From contig NZ_JADOEL010000001.1 of the NCBI RefSeq assembly GCF_015645465.1, positions 372,001 through 436,000 of the forward strand: 64,000 nt of DNA, in the 5' to 3' direction. Within the stretch, counting starts at the first letter, position 1, and each line of letters opens with the position of its first letter. The position numbers and the translations under genes are program-made. The notes beneath the pieces were generated by a model. The model was not told the origin of the DNA. It made no database searches and saw only the letters and a program-made list of their open reading frames with translations. This stretch comes from Herminiimonas contaminans. GTDB lineage: Bacteria; Pseudomonadota; Gammaproteobacteria; Burkholderiales; Burkholderiaceae_D. Shown piece by piece: positions 1 to 8,175 of the stretch.

Positions 1-4
1 AAAT

Positions 5-526
5 ATGAAACGTAATGTCTTTTTGTTCGCCACTATCGCCGTATTCTTTGCTGCCTTCGGCATCTACTTCGGTGCCAAACATCACCGTCCGGCCAATCCC
101 GAATCTCCCGCCGTCGCCAACTTCTTCGCGCAGAACATGGAAGACAGCAACGGCAAAACACATAGCTTGGGTGAATACCATGGCAAAACCCTGATCGTTA
201 ACTTTTGGGCAACGTGGTGCGCACCCTGCGTGGAAGAAATGCCTGAACTGACGGAATTACAAACAGAGCTGGCCGGAAAGAACATCCAGATCCTCGGTAT
301 CGGCATAGACTCGCCGAGCAATATCCGCGAATTCGCCGCCAAATATAAAATCACCTATCCGCTTTATATAGCCGGACTGACCGGCAGCGAACTGTCGCGC
401 CAATTCGGCAATCAGGCTGGCGGCCTGCCTTTTACCGTGATCATTGGACCGAAAGGCGACGTACGCAAAACCTACCTGGGTCGCCTGAAGATGGATCAAC
501 TGCGCGCCGACATCGCCGCTCTTTAA
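5..526 (+). CDS. TlpA-family thiol:disulfide oxidoreductase (membrane-anchored thioredoxin-like)
   Basis: A 173-residue protein with a hydrophobic N-terminal segment (about residues 5-23) that should act as a signal anchor, leaving the rest in the periplasm. The thioredoxin fold follows, with the redox motif WCAPC at residues 71-75 and the cis-proline in GLPFT at 140-144. TlpA/ResA-type proteins reduce disulfides in the periplasm, often during cytochrome c maturation, but the sequence does not show the client. The ATG is four bases inside the window, so its RBS and any upstream partner cannot be seen. It is followed after 83 bp by aroQ on the same strand. The family assignment is firm; the physiological role is not. 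Confidence 0.9.
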   Translation: MKRNVFLFATIAVFFAAFGIYFGAKHHRPANPESPAVANFFAQNMEDSNGKTHSLGEYHGKTLIVNFWATWCAPCVEEMPELTELQTELAGKNIQILGIGIDSPSNIREFAAKYKITYPLYIAGLTGSELSRQFGNQAGGLPFTVIIGPKGDVRKTYLGRLKMDQLRADIAAL

Positions 527-609
527 ATCCAAAGCAAGATTTTTCCTTGCCAATCAGCGCCATTTAGCGGCAAAATGCGCCCATCGTCTGCAAACGGAGT
601 TGCATCTCC

Positions 610-1047
610 ATGGCAAAAAATATTCTTTTATTAAACGGCCCGAACCTGAATTTACTGGGTTCGCGCGAGCCTGAAGTCTATGGCAGCACCACTCTTGCTG
701 ATGTGGAACGTGCGGCCAGCGAACAGGTTGCGCAAGCCGGTGCCAAATTGACGACCTTCCAGAGCAATCATGAAGGCGCGTTAATCGACCGCATCCAGGC
801 CGCGAAAAAAGAAGGTATCGATGCCATCGTGATAAATCCGGGCGGACTTACGCATACCAGCGTATCATTGCGCGATGCATTGGCAGGCGTTGCCATACCA
901 TTTGTGGAAATCCACGTTTCCAACATTCACCAGCGCGAAGCATTTCGCCATCATTCCTATCTGTCCGGCATCGCTGTCGGCGTGATTTGCGGATTGGGCA
1001 CCGAAGGATATACAGCAGCTATCTCTTTTGCGCTCAAAAAGCTCTAA
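610..1047 (+). CDS. aroQ: 3-dehydroquinate dehydratase, type II
   Basis: A 145-residue protein of the usual length for type II dehydroquinase, the dodecameric cytosolic enzyme converting 3-dehydroquinate to 3-dehydroshikimate in the shikimate pathway. The N-terminal [12 protein letters not shown] signature is present, with the flexible-loop catalytic Arg19 and Tyr24, and the catalytic His102 in the segment VEIHVSN. The substrate-binding stretch [13 protein letters not shown] lies at about residues 75-87. An ATG start follows a purine-rich stretch ending at about 600. The accB promoter begins right after the stop codon, so aroQ is probably a separate transcript or the end of the preceding one. 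Confidence 0.97.
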   Translation: MAKNILLLNGPNLNLLGSREPEVYGSTTLADVERAASEQVAQAGAKLTTFQSNHEGALIDRIQAAKKEGIDAIVINPGGLTHTSVSLRDALAGVAIPFVEIHVSNIHQREAFRHHSYLSGIAVGVICGLGTEGYTAAISFALKKL

Positions 1048-1049
1048 AT

Positions 1050-1079
1050 TTCACCATTTGTCGGCAAATGACTTATAAT
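1050..1079 (+). promoter_or_regulatory. Probable sigma-70 promoter for accBC
   Basis: TTCACC at 1050-1055 (four of six matches to the -35 consensus), an 18-bp spacer, and a perfect TATAAT at 1074-1079. Transcription would start near 1086, about 40 bp before the accB ATG. The spacer contains a small inverted repeat, ATTTG-TCGG-CAAAT. This is pattern-based; no transcription data are available. Confidence 0.55.
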
Positions 1080-1126
1080 TGCCGCCATCTTCAATCATAA
1101 AAACTAAAATTTCCAAGGAAATTCAC

Positions 1127-1594
1127 ATGGATTTACGCAAGCTCAAGACCCTCATTGATCTGGTCGCAGAATCGGATATCGCTGAACTGGAAGTCACGGA
1201 AGGCGAAAGCAAAGTCCGTATCGTCAAATCTTCCGCAGCACCGCAAAACCAAGTAGTGATGATGCAACCGCAAGGCGCTCCAGCGCAATATGCACCTGCA
1301 CCAGCAGCAGCTCCAGTAGCCGCCGCGGCACCAGTTGCAGCAGCACCAGTTGAAATCAAGGGTCATGTCGTTAAATCGCCTATGGTTGGCAGCTTCTACC
1401 GCTCCTCTGCTCCAGGTTCGCCAGCATTCGTTGAAGTTGGCTCGGTTGTCAAAGAAGGCGACACCCTGTGCATCATCGAAGCGATGAAACTCTTGAATGA
1501 AATCGATGCTGACGCTTCTGGCGTTATCAAGGAAATCCTGGTCGAAAACGGCCAACCGGTCGAGTTTGGCCAACCGTTGTTTATCATCGGCTAA
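1127..1594 (+). CDS. accB: Biotin carboxyl carrier protein of acetyl-CoA carboxylase
   Basis: 155 residues from the ATG at 1127, which is preceded by AAGGAA at 1115-1120. A more upstream in-frame start at 1079 overlaps the promoter and lacks an RBS, so it was not used. Residues 1-45 form the N-terminal domain, followed by an Ala/Pro/Gln-rich flexible linker (about 48-80) and the C-terminal biotinyl domain. The biotin-accepting lysine is in the EAMKL motif (about Lys121). The protein carries carboxybiotin between AccC and the AccAD carboxyltransferase in the first step of fatty acid synthesis. It is followed 99 bp later by accC, the usual accBC operon. Confidence 0.97.
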   Translation: MDLRKLKTLIDLVAESDIAELEVTEGESKVRIVKSSAAPQNQVVMMQPQGAPAQYAPAPAAAPVAAAAPVAAAPVEIKGHVVKSPMVGSFYRSSAPGSPAFVEVGSVVKEGDTLCIIEAMKLLNEIDADASGVIKEILVENGQPVEFGQPLFIIG

Positions 1595-1693
1595 TAAATG
1601 GTTGCAGGGGTAGCGTAAGCAAGAGACGCTTAGCCGCCCCTCCCATTTTGCTGATTCGATTCATTCCCTATAACGACGAATCCAGTTTCCACT

Positions 1694-3055
1694 ATGTTTG
1701 AAAAAATTCTTATCGCCAACCGTGGCGAGATTGCGCTCCGAATCCAGCGCGCCTGCCGCGAAATGGGCATCAAGACCGTGGTCGTCCATTCCGAGGCAGA
1801 CCGCGATGCAAAATACGTCAAACTGGCCGACGAGTCCGTTTGTATCGGCCCGGCACCATCCACATTAAGCTATCTGAACATGCCGGCCATCATCAGCGCG
1901 GCAGAAGTGACCGACGCCGAAGCGATCCATCCCGGCTACGGCTTCCTGTCGGAAAATGCGGATTTTGCTGAACGCGTAGAGCAATCCGGCTTCGTCTTTA
2001 TCGGTCCACGCTCGGAATCGATCCGCATGATGGGCGACAAAGTGTCGGCCAAACAAGCCATGATTAAAGCTGGCGTGCCATGCGTGCCAGGTTCGGACGG
2101 CGCATTGCCGGATGATCCGAAAGAAATCGTGCAGATTGCACGCAAGATCGGCTACCCGGTCATCATCAAGGCAGCCGGCGGTGGCGGTGGACGCGGCATG
2201 CGCGTTGTGCATACCGAAGCAGCTTTGCTGAATGCGGTCACCATGACCAAGACCGAAGCCGGTACAGCCTTCGGCAATCCGGAAGTCTATATGGAGAAGT
2301 ACCTGGAAAATCCACGTCACGTGGAAATCCAGATCCTGGCCGACGAACACAAAAACGCCATCTGGTTGGGCGAGCGCGATTGCTCCATGCAACGTCGCCA
2401 CCAGAAAGTCATGGAAGAAGCGCCAGCTCCTGGCATTCCACGCAAAACCATAGAACGCATCGGCGATCGCTGCGCAGAAGCTTGCCGCAAAATGGGTTAT
2501 CGCGGTGCTGGTACGTTTGAGTTCCTGTACGAAAACGGTGAGTTCTACTTCATCGAAATGAACACCCGCGTGCAGGTTGAACATCCGGTCACCGAAATGA
2601 TCACCGGCATCGACATCGTGCAAGAGCAGATCCGTATCGCTGCTGGCGAAAAACTGCGTTTCCGCCAACGTGACGTGATCCTGAGCGGCCACGCCATCGA
2701 ATGCCGTATCAATGCGGAAGACCCGTTCAAGTTCACTCCGTCGCCAGGCAAGATTGTTTCCTGGCATGCACCTGGTGGTCCTGGCATCCGTGTAGACTCG
2801 CATGCGTATGCTGGTTACTACGTGCCGCCACACTACGACTCGATGGTAGGCAAAGTCATTGCTTACGGTGCGACCCGTGAACAAGCGATCAAGCGCATGC
2901 AAATCGCTTTGTCCGAAATGGTGGTGGAAGGCATACAAACCAACATCCCACTGCATCGTGAACTGATGGTGGATGCACGCTTCATCGAAGGCGGCACCAA
3001 CATTCACTACCTCGAGCAAAAACTGGCAAACAAGCCAGATTTGCCGAAAGCGTAA
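1694..3055 (+). CDS. accC: Biotin carboxylase subunit of acetyl-CoA carboxylase
   Basis: A 453-residue enzyme that carboxylates the biotin on AccB using ATP and bicarbonate. It begins with the family hallmark [14 protein letters not shown]. The N-terminal preATP-grasp domain is followed by the ATP-grasp domain with its glycine-rich loop at about residues 162-168 ([10 protein letters not shown]), then the metal and active-site stretch [16 protein letters not shown], and a C-terminal biotin carboxylase domain. Length is typical. No clear Shine-Dalgarno sequence precedes the ATG, but no other start keeps the conserved N-terminus. A 15-bp perfect inverted repeat lies about 30 bp downstream. Confidence 0.98.
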   Translation: MFEKILIANRGEIALRIQRACREMGIKTVVVHSEADRDAKYVKLADESVCIGPAPSTLSYLNMPAIISAAEVTDAEAIHPGYGFLSENADFAERVEQSGFVFIGPRSESIRMMGDKVSAKQAMIKAGVPCVPGSDGALPDDPKEIVQIARKIGYPVIIKAAGGGGGRGMRVVHTEAALLNAVTMTKTEAGTAFGNPEVYMEKYLENPRHVEIQILADEHKNAIWLGERDCSMQRRHQKVMEEAPAPGIPRKTIERIGDRCAEACRKMGYRGAGTFEFLYENGEFYFIEMNTRVQVEHPVTEMITGIDIVQEQIRIAAGEKLRFRQRDVILSGHAIECRINAEDPFKFTPSPGKIVSWHAPGGPGIRVDSHAYAGYYVPPHYDSMVGKVIAYGATREQAIKRMQIALSEMVVEGIQTNIPLHRELMVDARFIEGGTNIHYLEQKLANKPDLPKA

Positions 3056-3084
3056 TCAGCATCATCTCCTGGCGTCGAGCCTAT

Positions 3085-3119
3085 CGCTGTAACAATCAAG
3101 CGGTTTGATTGTTACAGCG
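3085..3119. repeat. Perfect 15-bp inverted repeat with a 5-nt loop between accC and prmA
   Basis: The arm CGCTGTAACAATCAA (3085-3099) is exactly complementary to TTGATTGTTACAGCG (3105-3119), separated by GCGGT. A transcript from either strand would fold into a very stable hairpin. Neither side is followed by a U-run, so it is not a standard intrinsic terminator. It could be a Rho-independent-like or RNase processing site, or a protein-binding operator. Confidence 0.85.
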
Positions 3120-3199
3120 TATACAAACTATCATCACCCTGCCCCTTGCGGGCGCACAGCCCCTATAATGACTGACAGTAAAGTACATCGAGGTAATAC

Positions 3200-4120
3200 A
3201 TGAGCTGGACCGAAATTGTGATCGAAGTCGCCCGTACGCATGCGGAAGCATTATCCGATGCGCTGATGGAGGCTGGCGCATTATCAGTCTCGGTAGAAGA
3301 CGCTGACTTCGGCACTGACGCCGAACAACCTTTGTTTGGCGAACCCGGCATGGAACCGACAGACGCAGCGTGGGAACATAGCCGCGTTGTCGCCCTCACC
3401 CCCATCGAAGCAGACCAGGCCAGCATCGTGGCCGAAGCCGCACAAGCAGTCGGGCTCGTCGCTGCTGACGTCGTCTTTACACTGCGCGCCGTGGAAGAAC
3501 AGGACTGGGTACGTTTAACCCAATCGCAATTCGAACCTATCCATATCGGTAAAAACATCTGGGTCGTGCCGAGCTGGCACGATGCACCTGACCCGCAGGC
3601 GCTGGTACTGGAACTGGACCCCGGCCTCGCCTTTGGCACCGGCAGCCATCCGACCACACGACTCTGCATGGAATGGCTGGAAGCAAATCCGCCAGTCGGC
3701 CTGAGCGTACTCGACTATGGCTGTGGCTCCGGCATACTGGCGATGGTGGCAGCCAAGCTGGGCTCCACCGACGTGATCGGTATCGATATCGATCCGCAAG
3801 CGATCAAGTCGGCAGTTTTCAATACCGAACGCAATCATTGCGACGTCGCTTATTACCTGCCGGATGAATTTGCCATCTCCGGCCATGCCCACACGTTTGA
3901 CGTGGTCGTCGCCAACATCCTCGCCAACCCGCTCAAGGTGATGGCGCCGATGCTATCCGGACGCGTCCGTCCGGGTGGCAAGCTGATCCTGTCCGGCGTA
4001 CTCGCGACCCAGGTCGAAGAAGTCACCGCCGCTTACGCTCCTTTCATCGCGCTCAGTGTCTGGGCAGAACATGAAGGTTGGGTCGCGTTGGCTGGCCATC
4101 TCCCGCCCGGCCAGGCATAA
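3200..4120 (+). CDS. prmA: Ribosomal protein L11 methyltransferase
   Basis: 306 residues with the full PrmA layout: an N-terminal L11-binding domain ([20 protein letters not shown]), a linker, and a class I SAM-dependent methyltransferase domain. The conserved [12 protein letters not shown] lies at about 142-153 and SAM motif [11 protein letters not shown], at about 171-180. The motif [12 protein letters not shown] carries the NxL/NP-type active-site element. PrmA trimethylates ribosomal protein L11 in the cytosol. The ATG is preceded by GAGGTA. PrmA follows accC in many betaproteobacteria; the two are separated here by 144 bp. Confidence 0.97.
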   Translation: MSWTEIVIEVARTHAEALSDALMEAGALSVSVEDADFGTDAEQPLFGEPGMEPTDAAWEHSRVVALTPIEADQASIVAEAAQAVGLVAADVVFTLRAVEEQDWVRLTQSQFEPIHIGKNIWVVPSWHDAPDPQALVLELDPGLAFGTGSHPTTRLCMEWLEANPPVGLSVLDYGCGSGILAMVAAKLGSTDVIGIDIDPQAIKSAVFNTERNHCDVAYYLPDEFAISGHAHTFDVVVANILANPLKVMAPMLSGRVRPGGKLILSGVLATQVEEVTAAYAPFIALSVWAEHEGWVALAGHLPPGQA

Positions 4121-4134
4121 AGACCAACGCACTT

Positions 4135-5322
4135 ATGGCACTCGCGACTCAATGTCCCCACTGCCAGACGACGTTCCGCGTCGCGCATGATCAATTGAAG
4201 TTGCGCGCAGGCCTGGTGCGCTGCGGCTACTGCAAGGAAATCTTTAACGGCATAGAGAATCTGTTGCCGTCTGAAGATGCCGCAGCATCCACACCAGCAC
4301 CCGCGACACCTGCTGCGCCCGCCGTCGTCGAAACCCCATCTGTTCCTGCAACTCCGGTAGCACCCGTCTCTGAAGTAGATATGGATAACAGCGCTGACAC
4401 AAGCAGCGCATCCGCACCGGATACCGCAGAAACCGAGACAGACGAAGCCGCAATCGAAGACCAAGCAGTAGAAGAAGAACCGGAAGTAGCAAAAGCACCG
4501 GCCGCCAGCAAGATAGATTTCGAGATCCCGGCCGGTTTTGAACGTGATGCGGATGTCTATGTACCTGATCCCGATTACGAAGCAAACAAACCCGAAGACC
4601 CGCTGCAGCGTATGACCTTGCTGGATTTCACCCGTGAACTCCCGGATGAAATCAATGCCGAAAACACCGCGTCCACCTACGACCCGAACGAGCTGGACCA
4701 GGCGATCAATGACTTGCAACGCAAACCCTGGCGCGGTAGCCGCAAATCGGCGAAAGCAGCGACCGAAGACGCACTGGATGAAGTCGATGCAGATGACGAG
4801 CCCGACTTCCTGAAACGAGGCAGGCGCAAACAACGCCTGAGCCGCAAGTTGCGCATTTTCCTCAGCATCAGTTGCTTCATTTTGCTGATCGCGGCCCTGC
4901 TGCAGGGCACCTATATATTCCGCAATCAAATCGCTGGCTGGTTCCCGCAAGCCAAACCGGCGTTGATCAACGCCTGTGAATTACTGGGTTGCCGCATCGA
5001 CCTGCCTGCCCAGATCGACCAGGTATCGATAGAATCCAGCGAACTGCAAACGCTCGCCAATGACAAAGATACGTTTGTACTCACTACGCTGCTACGCAAC
5101 TACAGCAGTACGTATCAGGAGTGGCCGCACATAGAATTGACGCTCAACGACACCAATGAAAAAGCCTTGTTGCGACGCGTCTTCACACCGGCTGACTATC
5201 TCAACAATAGCGAGGATGTGCGCATAGGCTTTAGCGCCAACAGCGAGCGCAGCGTCAAACTATCGTTTGAACTATCGCAGCTGAAAGCATCCGGCTACCG
5301 CGTCTACCTGTTCTACCCCTGA
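4135..5322 (+). CDS. DUF3426 / MJ0042-type zinc-ribbon membrane protein
   Basis: 395 residues from the ATG at 4135; an upstream in-frame start at 4078 would overlap the prmA end and was rejected. The N-terminus carries a zinc ribbon with two CxxC knuckles, Cys7/Cys10 and Cys30/Cys33 (CPHC, CGYC). Next comes a long acidic, Ala/Pro/Glu-rich region predicted to be disordered, a basic patch, one transmembrane helix at about 238-261 and a C-terminal periplasmic DUF3426 domain. The topology suggests a cytosolic zinc ribbon tied to an extracytoplasmic domain. The function of this family is not established. It starts 14 bp after prmA and is probably cotranscribed with it. Confidence 0.9.
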   Translation: MALATQCPHCQTTFRVAHDQLKLRAGLVRCGYCKEIFNGIENLLPSEDAAASTPAPATPAAPAVVETPSVPATPVAPVSEVDMDNSADTSSASAPDTAETETDEAAIEDQAVEEEPEVAKAPAASKIDFEIPAGFERDADVYVPDPDYEANKPEDPLQRMTLLDFTRELPDEINAENTASTYDPNELDQAINDLQRKPWRGSRKSAKAATEDALDEVDADDEPDFLKRGRRKQRLSRKLRIFLSISCFILLIAALLQGTYIFRNQIAGWFPQAKPALINACELLGCRIDLPAQIDQVSIESSELQTLANDKDTFVLTTLLRNYSSTYQEWPHIELTLNDTNEKALLRRVFTPADYLNNSEDVRIGFSANSERSVKLSFELSQLKASGYRVYLFYP

Positions 5323-5411
5323 ACTCCTGCCATTGAACACCGTGCCGCAAAGCAGCGGCCCAGTGTATGATTGCGACCAATTTCTTATCTCTGGCCTATT
5401 CCATACTAAAT

Positions 5412-6344
5412 ATGAAATCCTTAATTTGCGGTTCCGTTGCATTCGATACGATCATGTCCTTTGAAGGCCGTTTCTCCGAAGCCTTGCTGGCCGACCAATT
5501 GCACAAAATCAATGTGTCCTTCCTGGTTCCGAGCATACGCCGCGAATTCGGTGGTTGCGCCGGTAACATCGCGTACAACCTGAAATTGCTGGGCGGCGAT
5601 CCGCTCATCATGGCAACCATAGGCCAGGATGGCGCGTCCTATCGTGACCGCCTCGAGCAATTGCAGATTTCGCAGCAATGCTTGAAAACCATAGATAACT
5701 CCTATACCGGCCAGGCCTTCATCACGACAGATGCTGGCGGTAACCAGATCAATGCGTTCCACCCGGGCGCAATGAGCTACTCCCATTACAACAAGGTGGC
5801 AGACGCTGGCCAGGTCGCCATCGCCATCGTCGCACCAGATGGCCGCGACGGCATGTTGCAGCACGCACAGCACTGTGCCGACCTGAATATCCCGCTGATC
5901 TTCGATCCGGGCCAGGGCTTGCCTATGTTTAATGGTGATGAGCTGAAGAACTTCATCGACCTGGCAACCTATGTTGCAGTCAATGATTACGAAGCAGAAT
6001 TGCTGACTGAGCGTACCGGCTTGTCACTGAAACAGATCGCAGAGCGCGTTTCGGCCCTGGTCGTCACCCGCGGCGAACAAGGCGCAGAGATATTCACCGG
6101 CAACGAACATCTGAATATCCCATGCGTTAAGGCGGAACGGGTACTCGACCCGACCGGTTGCGGCGATGCATTCCGTGCCGGTATGTTGTTTGGTTTGACC
6201 AACAATATGGATTGGGCGACGACCGGACGTTTGTCCAGTCTGATGGGCTCCATCAAGATTGCACACCAGGGCCCACAAAACCACGTATTGTCGCGTACAG
6301 AGATCGACGATCGCTTCCAGCAAGCTTTCGGCTATCGTCTGTAA
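5412..6344 (+). CDS. PfkB-family carbohydrate/nucleoside kinase (adenosine kinase-like)
   Basis: 310 residues from the ATG at 5412, chosen because the first conserved strand (SLICGSVAFDTI) begins there; an in-frame ATG at 5367 would add an unconserved leader. It has the ribokinase-fold signatures: the glycine-rich substrate segment GGCAGNIAYNLKLLGG near the N-terminus and the anion-hole/catalytic motif DPTGCGDAF at about 246-254, with Asp252 as the catalytic base. Related betaproteobacterial proteins are often called adenosine kinase, but ribokinase-family substrates cannot be told from sequence alone. The substrate is therefore left open. Confidence 0.9.
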   Translation: MKSLICGSVAFDTIMSFEGRFSEALLADQLHKINVSFLVPSIRREFGGCAGNIAYNLKLLGGDPLIMATIGQDGASYRDRLEQLQISQQCLKTIDNSYTGQAFITTDAGGNQINAFHPGAMSYSHYNKVADAGQVAIAIVAPDGRDGMLQHAQHCADLNIPLIFDPGQGLPMFNGDELKNFIDLATYVAVNDYEAELLTERTGLSLKQIAERVSALVVTRGEQGAEIFTGNEHLNIPCVKAERVLDPTGCGDAFRAGMLFGLTNNMDWATTGRLSSLMGSIKIAHQGPQNHVLSRTEIDDRFQQAFGYRL

Positions 6345-6390
6345 GAAGGAAGTACTGCGGATCCGGCTCGGTGGCCGGACCGCATATTCA

Positions 6391-6933
6391 TTACAGTAGC
6401 GCTGCCACCACGGTAGTGACCAACTGTATCGCTATGCGCAGCAGGATCAGCGCAACCAGCGGCGATAAATCCACCGAGCCTATCAAAGGCACTACCCGGC
6501 GCAAAGGCCGCATCAGCGGATCATTCAAGGCACGGACGAACGGTGCCAGCGGCGCACGCGGATTCACCCAGCTAAAGATCACTTCGATCAGGATCAGGCC
6601 GATCAGGCCATATAAAGCCCACTGCACGACGCGCAGCAAGGACAGGAGCAACAGCGTTTGCGCGCTAAAGCCACCCCGCAACAACAGGTCAACAGCTGTT
6701 GCCACCAACGCCACCAGGAAGGCAGCAATCACACTGGCCCAATCGTAACCACCGGCACCCGGTAATACTCGGCGCAACGGGCGTACCAGCCAGTCTGTCA
6801 GTTGATAGGTAAATTGTGCCAGTTCCATCGGTGGACGCACGCGCACAGCCTGCATCCAGAATCTGAGCAGCAAGGCACCGGCCAGCACGATGGCGACCGT
6901 ATCGATAATCAGCGTAAAGATGCTATCCAGCAC
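6391..6933 (-). CDS. YggT-family integral membrane protein
   Basis: 180 residues starting at a GTG (6931-6933) with a strong AAGGAG just upstream on the minus strand. It contains two copies of the YggT repeat, each a hydrophobic helix followed by a conserved RPLRRVLP/RPLRRVVP loop (about residues 52-59 and 141-148), and four hydrophobic segments overall. The N-terminus is itself a membrane helix. The family is widespread next to proC or in envelope gene clusters, and its biochemical role is not settled. It lies downstream of the H1-like gene on the same strand, but a terminator separates them. Confidence 0.88.
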   Translation of the reverse strand: MLDSIFTLIIDTVAIVLAGALLLRFWMQAVRVRPPMELAQFTYQLTDWLVRPLRRVLPGAGGYDWASVIAAFLVALVATAVDLLLRGGFSAQTLLLLSLLRVVQWALYGLIGLILIEVIFSWVNPRAPLAPFVRALNDPLMRPLRRVVPLIGSVDLSPLVALILLRIAIQLVTTVVAALL

Positions 6934-6944
6934 GGAGACTCCTT

Positions 6945-6981
6945 AAAAAAAAACCGCTGTGCGACCAAAGCCACACAGCGG
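6945..6981 (-). terminator. Intrinsic terminator after the H1-like gene
   Basis: On the minus strand CCGCTGTG (6974-6981) pairs with CACAGCGG (6954-6961) and is followed by nine T residues (6953-6945). It sits about 45 bp after the H1-like stop codon and immediately before the YggT RBS. Confidence 0.85.
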
Positions 6982-7025
6982 GATTGTGCCTGAATTTAAT
7001 CAGGCGCATCCAAGCGAACCTGGAT

Positions 7026-7688
7026 TTACGGACGTGTGCCCGTTGGAAACGGCCATGCTGCTGCCGGATTCAACACCGTCTTAACTGCAGGCGCTGCTAC
7101 TGCTGCTGGCTTAGCGGCAGGCTTTTTAGGCGCTGCTTTTTTAGCTGCAGGTTTTTTAGCAACTGCTTTTTTAGCAGCAGGCTTAGCTGCTGGCTTTTTT
7201 GCGGCTGCCTTTTTAGCTGCTGGCTTTTTAGCTACAGCTTTTTTAGCTACGGCTTTTTTAGCAACTGCTTTTTTAGCAGCAGGCTTTTTAGCTGCTGCTT
7301 TTTTGGCCGCTGGCTTTTTCTTAGCTACGACTTTCTTAGCAACTGCTTTTTTAGCTACTGGCTTTTTAGCTGCTGCTTTTTTAGCCACTGGCTTTTTCTT
7401 AGCAACGACTTTTTTCGCTACAGCTTTTTTAGCTACGGCTTTTTTAGCTACGGCTTTTTTCGCTACTGGCTTTTTAGCTGCTGCTTTTTTAGCCACTGGC
7501 TTTTTAGCTACAGCTTTCTTAGCTACGGCTTTTTTCGCTACTGGCTTTTTAGCTGCTGCTTTTTTAGCCACTGGCTTTTTAGCTGCTGCTTTTTTAGCTA
7601 CTGGTTTTTTTGCTGCAGCTGGTTTTTTAGCTGCTGCTTTCTTTGCAGCTGGTTTCTTAGCTGCTGGTTTTTTTGCTGCTGTTGCCAT
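7026..7688 (-). CDS. Histone H1-like alanine/lysine-rich nucleoid protein
   Basis: 220 residues made almost wholly of short tandem units such as [16 protein letters not shown] and AAAKKP, followed by a conserved non-repetitive tail ([20 protein letters not shown]). It is extremely basic, like the C-terminal tail of eukaryotic H1 and the Bordetella BpH1/BpH2 or Pseudomonas AlgP-type proteins, which bind DNA without sequence specificity. Within residues 75-155 larger blocks recur (VAKKKP followed by AKKAAAKKP), which points to growth by repeat duplication. The ATG is preceded by GGAGAAAC. The repeats make length variation between strains likely. Role in chromosome compaction is inferred from family knowledge. 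Confidence 0.85.
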   Translation of the reverse strand: MATAAKKPAAKKPAAKKAAAKKPAAAKKPVAKKAAAKKPVAKKAAAKKPVAKKAVAKKAVAKKPVAKKAAAKKPVAKKAVAKKAVAKKAVAKKVVAKKKPVAKKAAAKKPVAKKAVAKKVVAKKKPAAKKAAAKKPAAKKAVAKKAVAKKAVAKKPAAKKAAAKKPAAKPAAKKAVAKKPAAKKAAPKKPAAKPAAVAAPAVKTVLNPAAAWPFPTGTRP

Positions 7689-7906
7689 TTTGTTTCTCCT
7701 TCACGTGATGGAAAAAATCAAGCTTCTAGGTTTGAAACTCTCCCGCACCATCGCGATGGTTTGGGCGAATTATTCATCGGCACAAGCGTGCTTGTTGCTT
7801 GCGCTAATGAATTCGGCTCCAGCTGAACTGCTGCATCCCCTCACTTATGCAGCACTTCAGCCTTGCTTGGCTATGCGTCCAACGTAGCGGAGCTACCGCT
7901 ATAGCC

Positions 7907-7933
7907 AAAAAAAACGCCAGCGCACACGCCGGC
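7907..7933 (-). terminator. Intrinsic terminator (second after nrdB)
   Basis: On the minus strand GCCGGCG-TGTG-CGCTGGC (7933-7916) forms a 7-bp stem with one G-T pair. It is followed by a run of eight T residues (7914-7907). Confidence 0.75.
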
Positions 7934-7973
7934 ATTGGAATACTGTTTCAGAAAAAACAAACCTTTTTTAAAG

Positions 7974-8012
7974 AAAAAAACCGCCGCACCTGACTGAATC
8001 AAGTGTTGCGGT
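7974..8012 (-). terminator. Intrinsic terminator of the nrdAB transcript
   Basis: On the minus strand ACCGCAACACTTGA (8012-7999) pairs with TCAGGTGCGGCGGT (7993-7980), with a few wobbles or mismatches. A run of T residues follows (7980-7974). It is about 165 bp beyond the nrdB stop codon. Confidence 0.75.
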
Positions 8013-8039
8013 TTGAGCAGATGAGATCGTATAGGTCTT

Positions 8040-8159
8040 CTACTGTTCATTAAATTTGGTTGTTGCCTTTCCTGTTTTACGCAGTCTTTGTAATTCCTGC
8101 TTGAGCGACTGCATCTTTGGAACTACTCTTTTGCTGCTTGTTTCGCGTTGCTCAGGCAA
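8040..8159 (-). CDS. Possible 39-residue basic peptide downstream of nrdB
   Basis: An open frame between nrdB and its terminator. From a TTG at 8159 it would encode 39 residues; from the first ATG (8114) it would encode 24 residues beginning MQSLKQELQRLRKTG, a basic helix-forming peptide. No convincing ribosome-binding site precedes either start, and I recognise no family. It would be transcribed with nrdAB because it lies before the terminator at 7974-8012. It may equally be untranslated 3' sequence. Confidence 0.25.
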   Translation of the reverse strand: MPEQRETSSKRVVPKMQSLKQELQRLRKTGKATTKFNEQ

Positions 8160-8169
8160 CGCGATTTTT
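8144..8169 (+). repeat. Hairpin with a plus-strand T-run just after nrdB
   Basis: CGCGTTGC-TCAG-GCAACGCG (8144-8163) is a perfect 8-bp stem followed on the plus strand by ATTTTT. It has the shape of an intrinsic terminator for plus-strand transcription, yet no plus-strand gene precedes it. It could block antisense transcription into nrdB, or serve as a 3'-end stabilising stem for the nrdAB mRNA. Confidence 0.6.
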
Positions 8170-8175
8170 AATTAT

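Larger units (their letters stand above)
7689..8175. other. Intergenic region between nrdB and the H1-like gene
   Basis: 487 bp. Reading on the minus strand from nrdB it holds a plus-oriented hairpin (8144-8169), a possible short ORF (8040-8159), a terminator (7974-8012), a second terminator (7907-7933), then about 220 bp that should contain the H1-like promoter. I could not assign that promoter confidently. Confidence 0.7.

Noticed and set aside
7026-7688. CRISPR-like or tandem-repeat array
   Set aside because: The repeats are short, imperfect and in frame, encoding Lys/Ala units; there are no unique spacers or cas genes.
7036-7887. A 283-residue plus-strand open frame opposite the H1-like gene
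   Set aside because: It is the antisense shadow of the Ala/Lys repeats (giving Phe/Leu/Ala repeats), with no RBS or family resemblance.
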